64,000 nucleotides of DNA from BJGV01 sp964196335 (lineage in GTDB: Bacteria > Pseudomonadota > Gammaproteobacteria > Burkholderiales > Nitrosomonadaceae). How positions within the stretch are numbered: position 1 is the first letter of the stretch; each line of letters starts with the position of its first letter. Both the position numbers and the translations under genes were made by a program. Positions 43,677 to 53,920 of this stretch are shown here, one piece after another. The stretch covers positions 1,240,001 to 1,304,000 of the forward strand of contig OZ250175.1 of the NCBI GenBank assembly GCA_965238155.1, written 5' to 3'. The notes beneath the pieces are model-generated. The model saw only the letters and a list, made by a program, of their open reading frames with translations, was not told where the DNA came from and did no database searches.

Positions 43677-45734
43677 TTATTTTTCATGAGCCCTGCTCTC
43701 TATTAGACCTGTACCAGTAAACCCGATAAACAATAAATTTTTAAGTTTCTTTAATTCGTCCCGGTGTTGTGCTGCTTCTTCAAACTCCATATTTTTTGCA
43801 GCTTTCAGCATCTTTTTTTCTTGCAATTTAATTTCTTTAGTAATTTGCTTCTCACTCATAGAATTATAGCGTGCCTGTATTTTTTCAGCTTTTAGATTTT
43901 GTTGCGCACTTTCAATATTATAAACGCCATCAATAAGATCTTTAATACGTTTACTTACACTACGTGGTGTGATGTTATTTTTTTTGTTAAACAAAATCTG
44001 TATATTTCGCCTGCGATCAGTTTCATCAATAGCACGCTGCATGGAATTGGTTATCTTATCAGCGTAAAGTATTGCTGTACCATTTATATGTCGGGCCGCG
44101 CGACCCATAGTTTGGATAAGTGATCGTTCTGAGCGCAGAAAGCCTTCTTTATCAGCGTCCAGAATTGCAACCAATGAAACCTCAGGAATGTCAAGACCTT
44201 CTCGTAAAAGATTGATTCCTACTAATATATTAAACTTACCCAAACGCAGGTCGCGAATGATTTCTACCCTTTCAACAGTGCCTATATCAGAGTGAAGATA
44301 ACGTACTTGCATTCCATGGTCAGAATAATATTCGGTCAGACTTTCAGCCATACGTTTAGTTAGTGTTGTCACTAATACACGCTCTCCCCTTTTAGTGCGG
44401 ATATTTGCTTCTGACATTAAGTCATCAACCTGAGTAGATGCCGGACAAATTTTTATTTCCGGATCTGTCAGTCCGGTAGGGCGGACTACCTGTTCTACAA
44501 TTTGGCCACTATGTGCCCGTTCATATTCTGAAGGTGTAGCTGATACAAAAACTGTTTGTGGCATCATTTGTTTAAATTCATCGAATTTCAACGGGCGGTT
44601 GTCTAAAGCTGAGGGTAAACGAAAACCATAATCTACAAGATTTTCCTTACGTGACCGGTCACCTTTATACATACCGCCTACTTGAGGAATAGTCACATGA
44701 CTTTCATCTACAATTAAAAGCGAATTAGATGGTAAATAATCAACTAAGGTAGGTGGTGGGTCCCCAGGATTTCTTCCTGACAGGTGTCGTGAATAATTTT
44801 CGATACCCTTACAGAAGCCTAATTCATTTAGCATTTCCAAATCAAAACGAGTACGATGTTCAATGCGCTGAACTTCCACAAGTTTATTATGCTTTTGATA
44901 AAATTCAATACGTTCAGTGAGCTCTGTTTTTATAGTTTTAATTGCACTTAGAGTAGTATTTCTTGGCGTCACATAGTGACTTGAAGGATATACCGTATAA
45001 CGTGAAACTTTACGTTGTTGACGTCCTGTGAGCGGGTCGAATAGTGACATTCCTTCAACTGCATCGTCAAACAGAGAAATTCTTATTGCAGTTTCAGAGT
45101 TTTCTGCTGGAAAAATATCAATAATATCACCACGCACTCGGAAGGACCCACGACTAAACTCGATATCATTTCGTTCATATTGCATTTCAGCCAGTCGCTT
45201 TATGATTTCACGCTGAGTAATTTTCTCATTCTCACGTAAATGCAAGATCATCCCATGATAGTCTACCGGGTCACCAATACCATAAATACATGATACTGAA
45301 GCTATAATTATAGCGTCATCTCTTTCAAGCAAAGATTTTGTTGCTGATAAACGCATTTGTTCAATATGCTCATTAATACTTGAATCCTTTTCAATAAAAA
45401 GATCACGTGATGGAACATAAGCTTCTGGCTGATAGTAGTCATAATACGAAACAAAGTACTCGACAGCATTTTCTGGAAAGAAATCACGCATTTCAGAATA
45501 AAGTTGTGCTGCAAGAGTCTTATTAGGCGCAATAATAAGTGTGGGTCGCCCAAGGCGTGCTATTACATTAGCCATTGTAAAGGTTTTACCAGAGCCGGTT
45601 ACACCCAGAAGCGTCTGAAATGTAAGGCCGTCAGCTATTCCTTCAATTAATTTGTTAATAGCTTCAGGCTGATCACCGGCAGGCTCAAATGTCTGATAAA
45701 GCTTGTAAGAACTATTGGGGAAGGTTGAAATCAC
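43677..45734 (-). CDS. uvrB: Excinuclease ABC subunit B
   Basis: This is the helicase-like damage-verification subunit of nucleotide excision repair, acting with UvrA and UvrC. The 685 residues have Walker A GVTGSGKT (44-51), the beta-hairpin region YYDYYQPEAYVPSRD, DESHVT and the helicase motifs VLVTTLTKRMAE and QTMGRAARH. The C-terminal UVR motif (AAKNMEFEEAAQHRDELKKL) is intact. It is divergent from the downstream aminotransferase, with about 45 bases between starts. Confidence 0.97.
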   Translation of the reverse strand: MISTFPNSSYKLYQTFEPAGDQPEAINKLIEGIADGLTFQTLLGVTGSGKTFTMANVIARLGRPTLIIAPNKTLAAQLYSEMRDFFPENAVEYFVSYYDYYQPEAYVPSRDLFIEKDSSINEHIEQMRLSATKSLLERDDAIIIASVSCIYGIGDPVDYHGMILHLRENEKITQREIIKRLAEMQYERNDIEFSRGSFRVRGDIIDIFPAENSETAIRISLFDDAVEGMSLFDPLTGRQQRKVSRYTVYPSSHYVTPRNTTLSAIKTIKTELTERIEFYQKHNKLVEVQRIEHRTRFDLEMLNELGFCKGIENYSRHLSGRNPGDPPPTLVDYLPSNSLLIVDESHVTIPQVGGMYKGDRSRKENLVDYGFRLPSALDNRPLKFDEFKQMMPQTVFVSATPSEYERAHSGQIVEQVVRPTGLTDPEIKICPASTQVDDLMSEANIRTKRGERVLVTTLTKRMAESLTEYYSDHGMQVRYLHSDIGTVERVEIIRDLRLGKFNILVGINLLREGLDIPEVSLVAILDADKEGFLRSERSLIQTMGRAARHINGTAILYADKITNSMQRAIDETDRRRNIQILFNKKNNITPRSVSKRIKDLIDGVYNIESAQQNLKAEKIQARYNSMSEKQITKEIKLQEKKMLKAAKNMEFEEAAQHRDELKKLKNLLFIGFTGTGLIESRAHEK

Positions 45735-45817
45735 AGGTATAATTTGTGTGCTTTTAGTTATTACTTGGTATTAATTTTATCATGCAGGCAGAGCCTGTTC
45801 AGCATAAGGATATTAAA

Positions 45818-47011
45818 GTGGAACTTTCAAAACGCGTTCAGATGATCAAACCATCTCCTACTCTGGCTGTTACTGCACGTGCAGCCAAACTTAAATCTGA
45901 GGGTAAAGATATTATTGGCCTTGGTGCCGGTGAGCCTGATTTTGACACCCCGCAACATATTAAAGATGCTGCTATTAATGCCATAAACGAAGGTTTTACC
46001 AAATATACACCAGTAGGAGGTACTCCCAGTCTAAAGAATGCAATTATTGCTAAGTTTAAAAGGGATAATAATTTTGACTATACTGCAAAACAAATTTTAG
46101 TTTCATGTGGGGGAAAGCAAAGTTTCTTTAACCTGGCTTTAGCTGTAATTAATCCAGGGGATGAAGTTATTATTTCTTCTCCCTATTGGGTGTCTTACCC
46201 GGATATAGTATTGATTGCTGAGGGTAAGCCAGTAACTATCGATGCAGGGATTGAGCAAAATTTTAAAATAACTGCGGGGCAGCTTGAGAAGGCAATCACT
46301 TCAAAAACAAGAATGTTTGTAATTAACAGTCCCAGTAATCCGTCTGGTAGTGTTTATACATTAGACGAATTAAAGGCTTTGGGTGAGGTATTACGTAAGC
46401 ATCCAAAAATAATTATTGCTACAGATGATATGTATGAACACATTTTATTGTCAGGTGGCCAATTTGTGAATATCCTCAATGCATGTCCGGATCTATATCC
46501 ACGTACTATGGTGCTTAATGGTGTATCTAAAGCTTATTCCATGACAGGTTGGCGTATTGGTTACTGCGGTGGACCAGAGCATATCATTAAAGCTATGGAA
46601 AATATTCAGTCACAAAGTACCTCAAATCCAACATCCATTTCTCAGGTAGCTGCAGAAACAGCGCTTAATGGTGATCAGGCTTGTATAGAGCCAATGTTAA
46701 ATGCATTTAAGGAACGCAATCATTTTATTACAAATACGCTTGATGCAATACCTGGCGTAAGTTGTTTGTTATCAGAAGGCGCATTTTATACTTTTGCTGA
46801 TGTTCGCCAAGCGATTGAAACGCTACATAGTAGAAATGAGATAAAAGATAACAGTGATATATCTTTTAGTGAGTATTTGCTTGAACAAGGCGGTGTTGCT
46901 GTTGTACCGGGCTCAGCTTTTGGTAGCGAAGGTTATGTTCGTATGTCTTTTGCTACATCAATGGATAATTTAAAAAATGCATTAGAGCGTATAGAAAAAT
47001 TACTAACTTAA
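45818..47011 (+). CDS. Aspartate aminotransferase family protein (AspC type I)
   Basis: This is a class I PLP aminotransferase, most likely interconverting aspartate and oxaloacetate. The catalytic lysine is K238 in NGVSKAYSMTGWRIGY, and SNPSG is at 173-177. An ATG-started frame begins at 45782. I prefer GTG 45818 because AAGGA lies exactly 7 bases upstream and the protein then begins MELSKRVQMIKPSPTLAVTARA, as in the family (397 residues). Closely related enzymes can also act on prephenate, which I cannot exclude. Confidence 0.93.
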   Translation: MELSKRVQMIKPSPTLAVTARAAKLKSEGKDIIGLGAGEPDFDTPQHIKDAAINAINEGFTKYTPVGGTPSLKNAIIAKFKRDNNFDYTAKQILVSCGGKQSFFNLALAVINPGDEVIISSPYWVSYPDIVLIAEGKPVTIDAGIEQNFKITAGQLEKAITSKTRMFVINSPSNPSGSVYTLDELKALGEVLRKHPKIIIATDDMYEHILLSGGQFVNILNACPDLYPRTMVLNGVSKAYSMTGWRIGYCGGPEHIIKAMENIQSQSTSNPTSISQVAAETALNGDQACIEPMLNAFKERNHFITNTLDAIPGVSCLLSEGAFYTFADVRQAIETLHSRNEIKDNSDISFSEYLLEQGGVAVVPGSAFGSEGYVRMSFATSMDNLKNALERIEKLLT

Positions 47012-47069
47012 TGAGAATAGTAAAAAGGGTTTTTCTTCTGATATTTAGAACTATTTAGAACCTGCATAA

Positions 47070-49643
47070 TTAATACCGAACTAACAGTGGATCTTTCATT
47101 GTCCCCTCTAAGGATATAGGGCCACTTGACATAGTATGACCACCTTTTAAATTCGATATAATTTCACCAGATAATTTTTCTCCGGTAACAATATCCAAGG
47201 TGCCCTCTGCAGAAAGAATTCCGGATGACAGCTTTAACTGCTTTAATTGATAGTTCTTATCAATAACTTTTAAGACTCCTGAAAGTTCATCAAATCTGGT
47301 CTGCCCGCTTGCAATGCTACCTTTGGATGTAGTCCGGATTGAATTGCCAAGGCCAATCTTTACAAAACCATTTTGAAGTTGGAAGGTTCCATTAATATGC
47401 ATTGCATCATATAGCTGCTCAAATTCCCGGGCTTCCGAAGAAATTTCTACTCTACTGAATAGTTTTCCTTCCATAGGAATATCTGTGTTATAGGATATTG
47501 CGGCTTCTTTAATATTGACACGTTCTATTTCAAGTTCTCCATCAAGATTCCAGCTGTCCTTCCATTTTACAGAAGCAGTTCCTTTCAAAACACCATCATA
47601 TATCCTGCCATCTATCTCGCTTATCTGAAATAAGCCTGTACTCATAATTACTTTAGCATCTAAGTCTGACAGGACCATTGGTGATGAAAGAGATGGTTTC
47701 CATTCTTTCGCTGAAATATTCAGAAGAAAATTATTTTGACTGGGTGAAATATTGATATTTATTCTTTTATCATTTGTTGTAAATGAAGCTCCTGAAAATT
47801 TATTGTTATCTGTAAGATCAATACTTCCGTTTAATAAGGGAACAGAAATATTCTTAAAATCTAGTTTTGTTTCTTTTAGTTCGATTTTCTTAAGCTCAGA
47901 TAGTTGTGGTGCATTACTTAATCTGCTCCATCTTGTAATGTTGTCGTAAGCACCGGGCAGGACACTGACGCCTGTTAGTTCAATTATTTTCAGATTATTA
48001 CTGTTAAAGGAAGAGAACATTGAGAACGTTAATATTGCCGATTTAATTTTTATATTACTGCCAATAGTTACAGCCGACACTTCTACGCTGGGTATTGGCA
48101 AGAATGTCACATGTAGAGAGCCAATTTTGACTGGTTCAGAAATACTATCTGTTGCTGATTTTTCTATTGTAGAAATATATTGGCTTGTTGGTAGTACGTA
48201 GGGTAATAGTAAAGTTACACAAATGAAGGTTGCAAATAATAAAGGTACAACTATGGATAAATTTATTGGTTTCCACCGGCGACGTAAACTTGGAATAGTG
48301 GCGGTCTGAACTTCTGTTTTTTCTTCCTGCCATATTTCATTCTCAGTAATAAGAGTTTCATCTCTTGTATTTATGTTTCGTTGTACTCCCTCCTCAACTT
48401 CAGATGTTACCTCTTGTATTTTTGCATCATCTTCTATTGTTTCTTTAATATCATCTGGTTTGAAAGTTGATAGATCTAAGTTGGGTAACGACTCAGCTTC
48501 TGATATAGTTTCTTCCTTAGTGTCACTAGTTATATTTTTATTGGGCTTCGTCTCTACCTCTGCCATTGCCATTGCAGAAGCTATTGCTTTAGCATAAGCT
48601 TCACTAGCTGCAATTATTTTTGCCTCATTATCTTCCTCTTCCTGAAATTTATTTCCTGTTTTTTCTTTTGCTTTAGCACGTGAACGATTCTTCTTGCCTT
48701 TCTTTCTGCTAGTTTTTAATTCTGGTTTTTCTTCTTCTGTTGCCTTAGCTACAGCTTCTGCTCTGGCTTTAGCTTCCTCTTCTGCTCTCACTGCGGATTC
48801 CGCTTTTGCTTTAGCCTCCTCTTCTGCCTGGGCTGCAGCTTCTGCCCTGGCTTTAGCTTCCTCTTCCGCTTTAGCTGCCGCTTCAGCCTTAGCTTTAGCT
48901 ACAGCCTTAGCTGCTGCCTCTGCTCTTGCTTCAGCCTTAGCTTTAGCCTCTGCTTTCGCTTTTGCCTCGGTTTCTGCCTTAGCTTTAGCCTCTGCCTTAG
49001 CCTTAGTCTCCGTATTAGCTGCAGCTTCTGCCCAGAGACGTGCTTCTTCATCAATTTCAGCTTTTTCCCAAACACGTGTTTGTTTGGCTATTTTATCGTT
49101 TACAAGTGGTTTTTTAGCCTTCTTTTTAGCTAATGCATCTGCTTCAAATCCGGCAAGTGCACTTGTCCATGCTCCAATATCCTCTCCTCTCTCTCTTGCG
49201 CGTGCACTAGGTGCACTAGGTGTACCAGTTGTTGAAGCTGTCCATGCTCCTATATCTTCTCCTCTTTCTCTTGCCCGAGCACTTGTTGAATTAGAAAGGC
49301 CGGTAGCAAGAGTATTCTTACTAAAGGAGTTACTGGAATTTAGATTCTTATCTTTTTTATTGGAAGCTGCTTTACCCTGAGGTATGGAAATCTTCAATTT
49401 TCCTTTATTATTTTCTGGTTGCGAGAGATCCCTAGCAAAACCCTCAATAGAAAGACTTTCTAACAATTTTGGTAATGAGGAGCGGAGACTGGGAGCTGCT
49501 TTTTTTAGTAGCGTTGATACATTTGACTTACCATCAATAAAACTGAGAGCAATCCGCTGGTCAGGCATGATGTCATACTCTCCACTACGAATTTCTTCTT
49601 CGCCTTTAGCAGTTTTAATAAGTATTGTTGTAGGATTAAGCAT
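47070..49643 (-). CDS. AsmA-like protein with long Ala/Lys/Glu segment
   Basis: This is an 857-residue membrane protein. Residues 1-70 are a compact polar domain of unknown type. Two copies of SARARERGEDIGAWT lie at 121-135 and 146-160. Residues 204-302 are a highly charged Ala/Lys/Glu run, expected to be a long single helix or coiled coil. One membrane helix lies at about 461-485 (INLSIVVPLLFATFICVTLL). The last 370 residues resemble the AsmA domain (SGEIISNLKGG, GVLKGTASVKW), a lipid-transport-type fold facing the periplasm. The N-terminal part would be cytoplasmic. Function unknown. Confidence 0.78.
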   Translation of the reverse strand: MLNPTTILIKTAKGEEEIRSGEYDIMPDQRIALSFIDGKSNVSTLLKKAAPSLRSSLPKLLESLSIEGFARDLSQPENNKGKLKISIPQGKAASNKKDKNLNSSNSFSKNTLATGLSNSTSARARERGEDIGAWTASTTGTPSAPSARARERGEDIGAWTSALAGFEADALAKKKAKKPLVNDKIAKQTRVWEKAEIDEEARLWAEAAANTETKAKAEAKAKAETEAKAKAEAKAKAEARAEAAAKAVAKAKAEAAAKAEEEAKARAEAAAQAEEEAKAKAESAVRAEEEAKARAEAVAKATEEEKPELKTSRKKGKKNRSRAKAKEKTGNKFQEEEDNEAKIIAASEAYAKAIASAMAMAEVETKPNKNITSDTKEETISEAESLPNLDLSTFKPDDIKETIEDDAKIQEVTSEVEEGVQRNINTRDETLITENEIWQEEKTEVQTATIPSLRRRWKPINLSIVVPLLFATFICVTLLLPYVLPTSQYISTIEKSATDSISEPVKIGSLHVTFLPIPSVEVSAVTIGSNIKIKSAILTFSMFSSFNSNNLKIIELTGVSVLPGAYDNITRWSRLSNAPQLSELKKIELKETKLDFKNISVPLLNGSIDLTDNNKFSGASFTTNDKRININISPSQNNFLLNISAKEWKPSLSSPMVLSDLDAKVIMSTGLFQISEIDGRIYDGVLKGTASVKWKDSWNLDGELEIERVNIKEAAISYNTDIPMEGKLFSRVEISSEAREFEQLYDAMHINGTFQLQNGFVKIGLGNSIRTTSKGSIASGQTRFDELSGVLKVIDKNYQLKQLKLSSGILSAEGTLDIVTGEKLSGEIISNLKGGHTMSSGPISLEGTMKDPLLVRY

Positions 49644-49932
49644 TATTGTTAAGTGATGGTCATATAATTTAAACCGGCCACAAAATAAATTTCCAATAGA
49701 ATCAAATAATTAATAGTCACACGTATCCCGCCCTAGGCTTTTATCCCTGTCAGATAACATATCGGCTTAAATACAGGCTTTTTTAATCTTATTCTCGTAT
49801 TTAGGCTTGAAGAGTTTTCAATATTATTTTTGATTTTTTGTTATATTTGAATACTCGGAATAGGTTTTGGATAAGTATTAGGCATTAGGTTGACCGAGGT
49901 GATTCAACCTATTAGTATATGCAACTTCCAAA
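49644..49932. other. Gap upstream of tRNA-Asn with a hairpin
   Basis: No gene is supported. An 8-base inverted repeat TAGGTTGA/TCAACCTA (49886-49893 and 49904-49911) lies about 20 bases before the tRNA and could be a leader hairpin. The rest is AT-rich and should hold the promoters of the tRNA and of the AsmA-like gene on the other strand. Confidence 0.5.
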
Positions 49933-50008
49933 TCCCTGATAGCTCAGTTGGTAGAGCAACGGACTGTTAATCCGTGGGTCGTAGGTTCGAGCCCTACTCA
50001 GGGAGCCA
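49933..50008 (+). tRNA. tRNA-Asn (GTT)
   Basis: The cloverleaf is complete. The 7-base acceptor stem TCCCTGA pairs with TCAGGGA, the D arm is GCTCAGTTGGTAGAGC, the anticodon loop CTGTTAA holds GTT (asparagine), and the T arm is GTAGGTTCGAGCCCTAC. The 3' CCA is encoded. The length is 76 bases. Confidence 0.97.
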
Positions 50009-50028
50009 AATTCTATGTGGGCCAGCAT

Positions 50029-51228
50029 TTAAATAGTAGTCATTTCTTTTTCTGGCAATAAGCATGTACGTTTACTAATCTTTTGGAGGTCTTTCTTTTT
50101 ATGCATGAATTTACGAATTCGATTCTCTGTGTCTGGATGGGTTGATAGGTACGGTGTGATTTGTTTTAAGAGCCCGCCTTCATCTTCATTTGTATCTGGA
50201 GTTGTTTTCTTAGGATTCATTTCAGTATCTGAATCGTTGCAATTCAATTTCCTGGAGTTGTAATATTTCAAGCGCTGCATAATTTGAGCGAAAGAATCAG
50301 GTTCAAGGTTATTCTTGGTTAAGAAATCATAGGCAAAATCATCTGCTTCAATTTCAAAATCTCTTGAGTAAGAAAGGTTAAGTAAAAGTGAAGGTAGTGC
50401 CAGTACAAGTGATGAAGCAGATGAAACATCACCCGTGATAAAAATTATAAGTATAGATGTAGATGAGTTTTGAATGATGCGTCTCAATATGTGACGATGC
50501 ACAACATGACCAATTTCGTGGCCTAAAATAGCAACGAGCTCATGATCATTTGCAGCTAAATTTACCATCTCATCTGTAAATACAATTGTGCCGTTTGGTA
50601 AAGTAAATGCGTTTGCTCCAATCCCTCTCTCTTCTTCTTTCTTCTTTCCTTTGCTTTTGCGGAACTTGAACGCAATTTGATGCTCCGGATAGTCGTCCGC
50701 ATACACCTGAAACAGATTAGCCAATTCCTGTTGCCGAGACGTCGAAAGCTCTGAAGGTTCAAACGCAAATTTATCAAGGATCTCTATCGCTTCTTTTCCT
50801 AAATAATGGTTGGTTTCATCAGGCATTCGTTCGGCAATGATTTTAGCCATAGAAGGGATGCCATATTTCATTCCACCCCACATAAAAGCTAATACAAGTA
50901 TAGTAAATGCCAGGACTATTACTAGCCGACTTTCCAGTATATGAATGAAATGGGGGGTCGGGCTACGGCAATATTGTTTGAATAATATATCAATGCCATC
51001 ATTATCATTTGTTTCAAAATTTGCACCATTCTTAATGTAAAGATACCTGGGGGTATTACCTAGTCGAGGAGAGACATCAAGTTGTGAGATATCACCACAA
51101 TACAGTATTGAATCTGACTGGCTCTCTAATGCATTGATGAAAAACTGTCCTGCATCATTTACTGAAAAGGCAGCACTTCTGCGACTTGAAGTGCTGCCAT
51201 CAAAGAAATTACCTTTGATTGGGATCAT
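50029..51228 (-). CDS. M48-family zinc metalloprotease
   Basis: This is a membrane-bound zinc peptidase of 399 residues. An N-terminal domain (about 1-90, DUF7092-like) is followed by one membrane helix (about 102-119) and the protease domain with HEIGH at 237-241 and the downstream zinc ligand in FEIEADDFAYDF. It probably degrades membrane or periplasmic proteins. The start lies within the last 20 bases of the DUF898 gene upstream, so the two are coupled. That pairing is common in proteobacteria. Confidence 0.88.
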   Translation of the reverse strand: MIPIKGNFFDGSTSSRRSAAFSVNDAGQFFINALESQSDSILYCGDISQLDVSPRLGNTPRYLYIKNGANFETNDNDGIDILFKQYCRSPTPHFIHILESRLVIVLAFTILVLAFMWGGMKYGIPSMAKIIAERMPDETNHYLGKEAIEILDKFAFEPSELSTSRQQELANLFQVYADDYPEHQIAFKFRKSKGKKKEEERGIGANAFTLPNGTIVFTDEMVNLAANDHELVAILGHEIGHVVHRHILRRIIQNSSTSILIIFITGDVSSASSLVLALPSLLLNLSYSRDFEIEADDFAYDFLTKNNLEPDSFAQIMQRLKYYNSRKLNCNDSDTEMNPKKTTPDTNEDEGGLLKQITPYLSTHPDTENRIRKFMHKKKDLQKISKRTCLLPEKEMTTI

Positions 51229-52581
51229 ACTGGGACATTATTTCAACATCAAACACTTCGCTCATTTGATCTCCTAGTGCAGAAACATTCTTTTGTTCGG
51301 CAGTAATAAAGTTGTCCAATGAATCATATGCTTCTAATTTCAGGCATTCTGCACGATATCGAGCCATACGAACTTTTGCCCAGGGAATCATTAATCCTAG
51401 TGATAGTGCGATCGCGGCCGTGTTGGTAAAGTATATCCAGGCAACTGTTTTTGATTGCATCGATGAGGTGAAATGGTGGCCTTTAATAGTTGTGGAGTTG
51501 AAATTCAGGTTTGCTATGTTGGCTTTAAGGTAGCCAAACATAAATAGATAAACAGGCAGAAAAACTAATCCACCGATCATAACTGCAGTTTCTTCATCCA
51601 GTATGCTGTATAAGCAAAATATAAGTAACCCTACCGCGAGTAATGAACCAAATACAATCAAAAAAATACGATAAATATCTTTAGGTTTTGCATGATAGTC
51701 AAATTCCGAGGTACCAAAGGCACCATTATTAATTATAAAACGATACTGTTTGTACAGAATATAGGGCAAGATCAGTCCTGCAGTAAAAATGATAAGTAAC
51801 GGCCATAAAAGAAATACACCAATGGCTTCTCCATAACCACCTTTAAAATTAACCGGATATTGCGGTACATACTGTTGCGAGCATTAAAAGCTAGCGAGCG
51901 AGTAATTAACCAGGGAATAACTGGCATAAATGCTAATGACAAAGCAAATCCGGCCATAGGTGAAACTTGATTAACAATACTGTATACACCAAGTATCCCA
52001 ACAGCAATTAGTCGACCTTTCAGAATGCTGATAGGCTTGGCTGTATAATTAAAACTTGATCCGTCTATAATTGTGTTGCCATAGAAGTATTGATTATTTC
52101 GCACTTTTGCCCAGGCGGAGTAGATTCCTAGTGTAATAATAGAAAGGAAAATATTTACAATCCATATCTTAAAGTATTCAAATGCCTGGCCATTAAATTT
52201 AACCTGTATTGTACGGTGCCTATCATTATCATCTGCTACATTATTACCTGTTCCCTGCTTAGGAATAGTATCAATAACCTTTTTAGGGTTATCGTGTACT
52301 TTAGTGCTCTTTATTGTTTCCTGTACCGGCAAGTCACTGTTAGTTTTCTCAGTTTCTTCGTGTATTTCAACACATAATCCTATTTTGTCCAGATAAGAAC
52401 GATATATATTTGACTCTTTTTTATTTAATCCTGCCTTAATAGCTCTATTTTTTGAACGAATAATCTTTTCTGCTTTTTCATGAGAAAATTTCGGTAATTT
52501 GGCTAGTTTCTCAATGGTATCCTCAGCGGCAACACCATTTTTTAAGTCGACATAAAAGATATTATATTTTTTATCAGACAT
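51209..52581 (-). pseudogene. DUF898 (YjgN-like) membrane protein, frameshifted
   Basis: The intact protein would have an N-terminal domain of about 85 residues (NIFYVDLKNGVAAEDTIEKL, with KAGLNKKESNIYRSYLDKIG) followed by a polytopic DUF898 domain. The first frame runs from 52581 to 51772 and ends in garbled residues after NSMYRNIR. The second frame carries the rest (GLILPYILYKQYRF and on to SQYDPNQR) and is open to 51209. Near 51851-51853 the code reads CGG-TTA-ATT where CGG-TTx-AAT-TTT-AAA-GGT would continue as RFNFKGGYGEAIGVF. One base seems to be missing. Sequencing error and true mutation are both possible. The role of DUF898 is unknown. Confidence 0.85.
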
Positions 52582-52898
52582 TTGTTTTCCTTAAAGGCAA
52601 TTGAGATTTCCGGATAACAGAAACTATTATCGATCAGTTATATAACGGCCAAAAAAGAGATTAAATTAATAATATCAAAAATTTTAGTCTTTAGAGAAAA
52701 TAACCTGTTGATTCATAAAGCGGCAAAAACACTTTTTTGTGGCCTGAAGAATGCTGATAAAATACAAGTATCAGTAAAATAGATTTGGTTGATGTTAATC
52801 TGCAGGCCATAGTTAGGGTTTTGCTCGGAGAGCAAACAAAAAAGCTAATTCTGGCATTTTCTTGATTTGTCTCTTATCTGTAAAATTAGGGATTAAGA
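52582..52898. other. Intergenic gap of about 320 bases between divergent genes
   Basis: No gene is supported. A small hairpin TTTGCTC-GGA-GAGCAAA (52820-52836) and complementary arms TGGCCTG (52740-52746) and CAGGCCA (52803-52809) might form a leader structure for the plus-strand gene at 52899. No known riboswitch pattern was recognised. Confidence 0.45.
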
Positions 52899-53156
52899 AT
52901 GAAATTATGGATTTTAAAACCAATGCAAGGTTTATCTGATGATGTTAATCCTTGGGATCCTTGGCATCACAAAATATTTGGATTCGTAGTAAGAGCTGAA
53001 ACGGAAGAGGATGCCAGACAAATTGCCCAGTCACAAAGTGGTGATGAATCTAAAGATAAACCCACTCCATGGCTTAACCCTAAATTATCCACATGCTCAG
53101 AAGTTACAGTTGAAGGAGAAAGTGGTGTCATCCTTAAGGATTTTGCTTCAGCATAA
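52899..53156 (+). CDS. Conserved small protein, 85 residues
   Basis: This is a short soluble protein I believe belongs to a conserved hypothetical family found in diverse proteobacteria. Its features are MKLWILKPMQGL at the start, a WDPWHHKIFGFVVRAETEEDARQIA core and WLNPKLSTCSEVTVEGESG near the end. It contains several tryptophans and no membrane segment or signal peptide. AGGGAT about 8 bases upstream is a weak ribosome binding site. No function is known to me. An antisense frame over it is a shadow. Confidence 0.75.
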   Translation: MKLWILKPMQGLSDDVNPWDPWHHKIFGFVVRAETEEDARQIAQSQSGDESKDKPTPWLNPKLSTCSEVTVEGESGVILKDFASA

Positions 53157-53421
53157 CCGGGTATTATTTCACAGACTGTAAGACACATTTCGAGCTGACT
53201 CAAAAAATATTTATATTTAATGGATAAGCTTATTTATCCCGGAGTCATACCAACAAAAATACCAACAGATTTATCTTATTTTGAGGTATAAGTTTGTGAT
53301 TTATTGCCATTTTTTATAGGTTGTAGGGCTGCAGAAATCTTTATTAGTATCTATAAATGATGGCTTAGCAGATTAATTCTGTGGGGTAATTACCAGATCT
53401 TCGGATTAATGCAATTTATAA

Positions 53422-53817
53422 TTATGTCTTGATTAAATTTTGTCGATTCTTCAAGATAGTCCCCAGAGTGTACATGGCAGTTCCTAATGCAAATTGTAGG
53501 TAATTTAAGAAATTCGTATAGATAGCATAAGACCACTCATCCGCTACCTGTATGTTCATACCCATAAATCCAATTGAACTAATTAGCATATAGGATGAAC
53601 CAAACACTCTAACCAGATGTATCACTGAATCTGTTCCCTGCTTCGTAACAAGAGCAAGTCCCATTGCTGTTATTAGATGAGTAAAATTAAGGATTACATT
53701 GGTTTCCAAAAAAGCTTTATCTTCTGGTAGTAAATCTGAGATAAATCCAGCAATAGCCAGCACAAGAAACAAAATAGAAAATATCCAAGCTATTGTTACA
53801 GATGAATTTTTCATCAT
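53422..53817 (-). CDS. Four-helix membrane protein, unknown function
   Basis: This 131-residue protein has about four hydrophobic segments (VTIAWIFSILFLVLAIAGFI, NVILNFTHLITAMGLALV, VFGSSYMLISSIGFMG, FLNYLQFALGTAMYTLGTI). I chose the ATG at 53817 because GGGAGC lies just upstream. The frame is open for 21 further codons, but those residues look random. It lies in a run of small unlinked minus-strand genes. No family assignment is possible from sequence alone. Confidence 0.6.
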   Translation of the reverse strand: MMKNSSVTIAWIFSILFLVLAIAGFISDLLPEDKAFLETNVILNFTHLITAMGLALVTKQGTDSVIHLVRVFGSSYMLISSIGFMGMNIQVADEWSYAIYTNFLNYLQFALGTAMYTLGTILKNRQNLIKT

Positions 53818-53920
53818 TTCCGCTCCCAAATAAGATTTCTTAATGAAACAATATCTTATATATCGGATTTTGGGCTGCAATGTTGAGCCTATATGGCTGA
53901 CGTTATGAATTTTTACCAGC

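Noticed and set aside
48694..49380. A 228-codon plus-strand frame full of Ala and Ser
   Set aside because: It is the complement of the Ala/Lys/Glu-repeat part of the AsmA-like gene. The repetitive codons keep the opposite frame open, and there is no start signal.
53220..53291. A 23-codon frame with Pro-Thr repeats (GVIPTKIPTDLSYFEV)
   Set aside because: It is too short and has no ribosome binding site. The repeat of CCAACAAAAATA-like bases alone does not support an attachment site.
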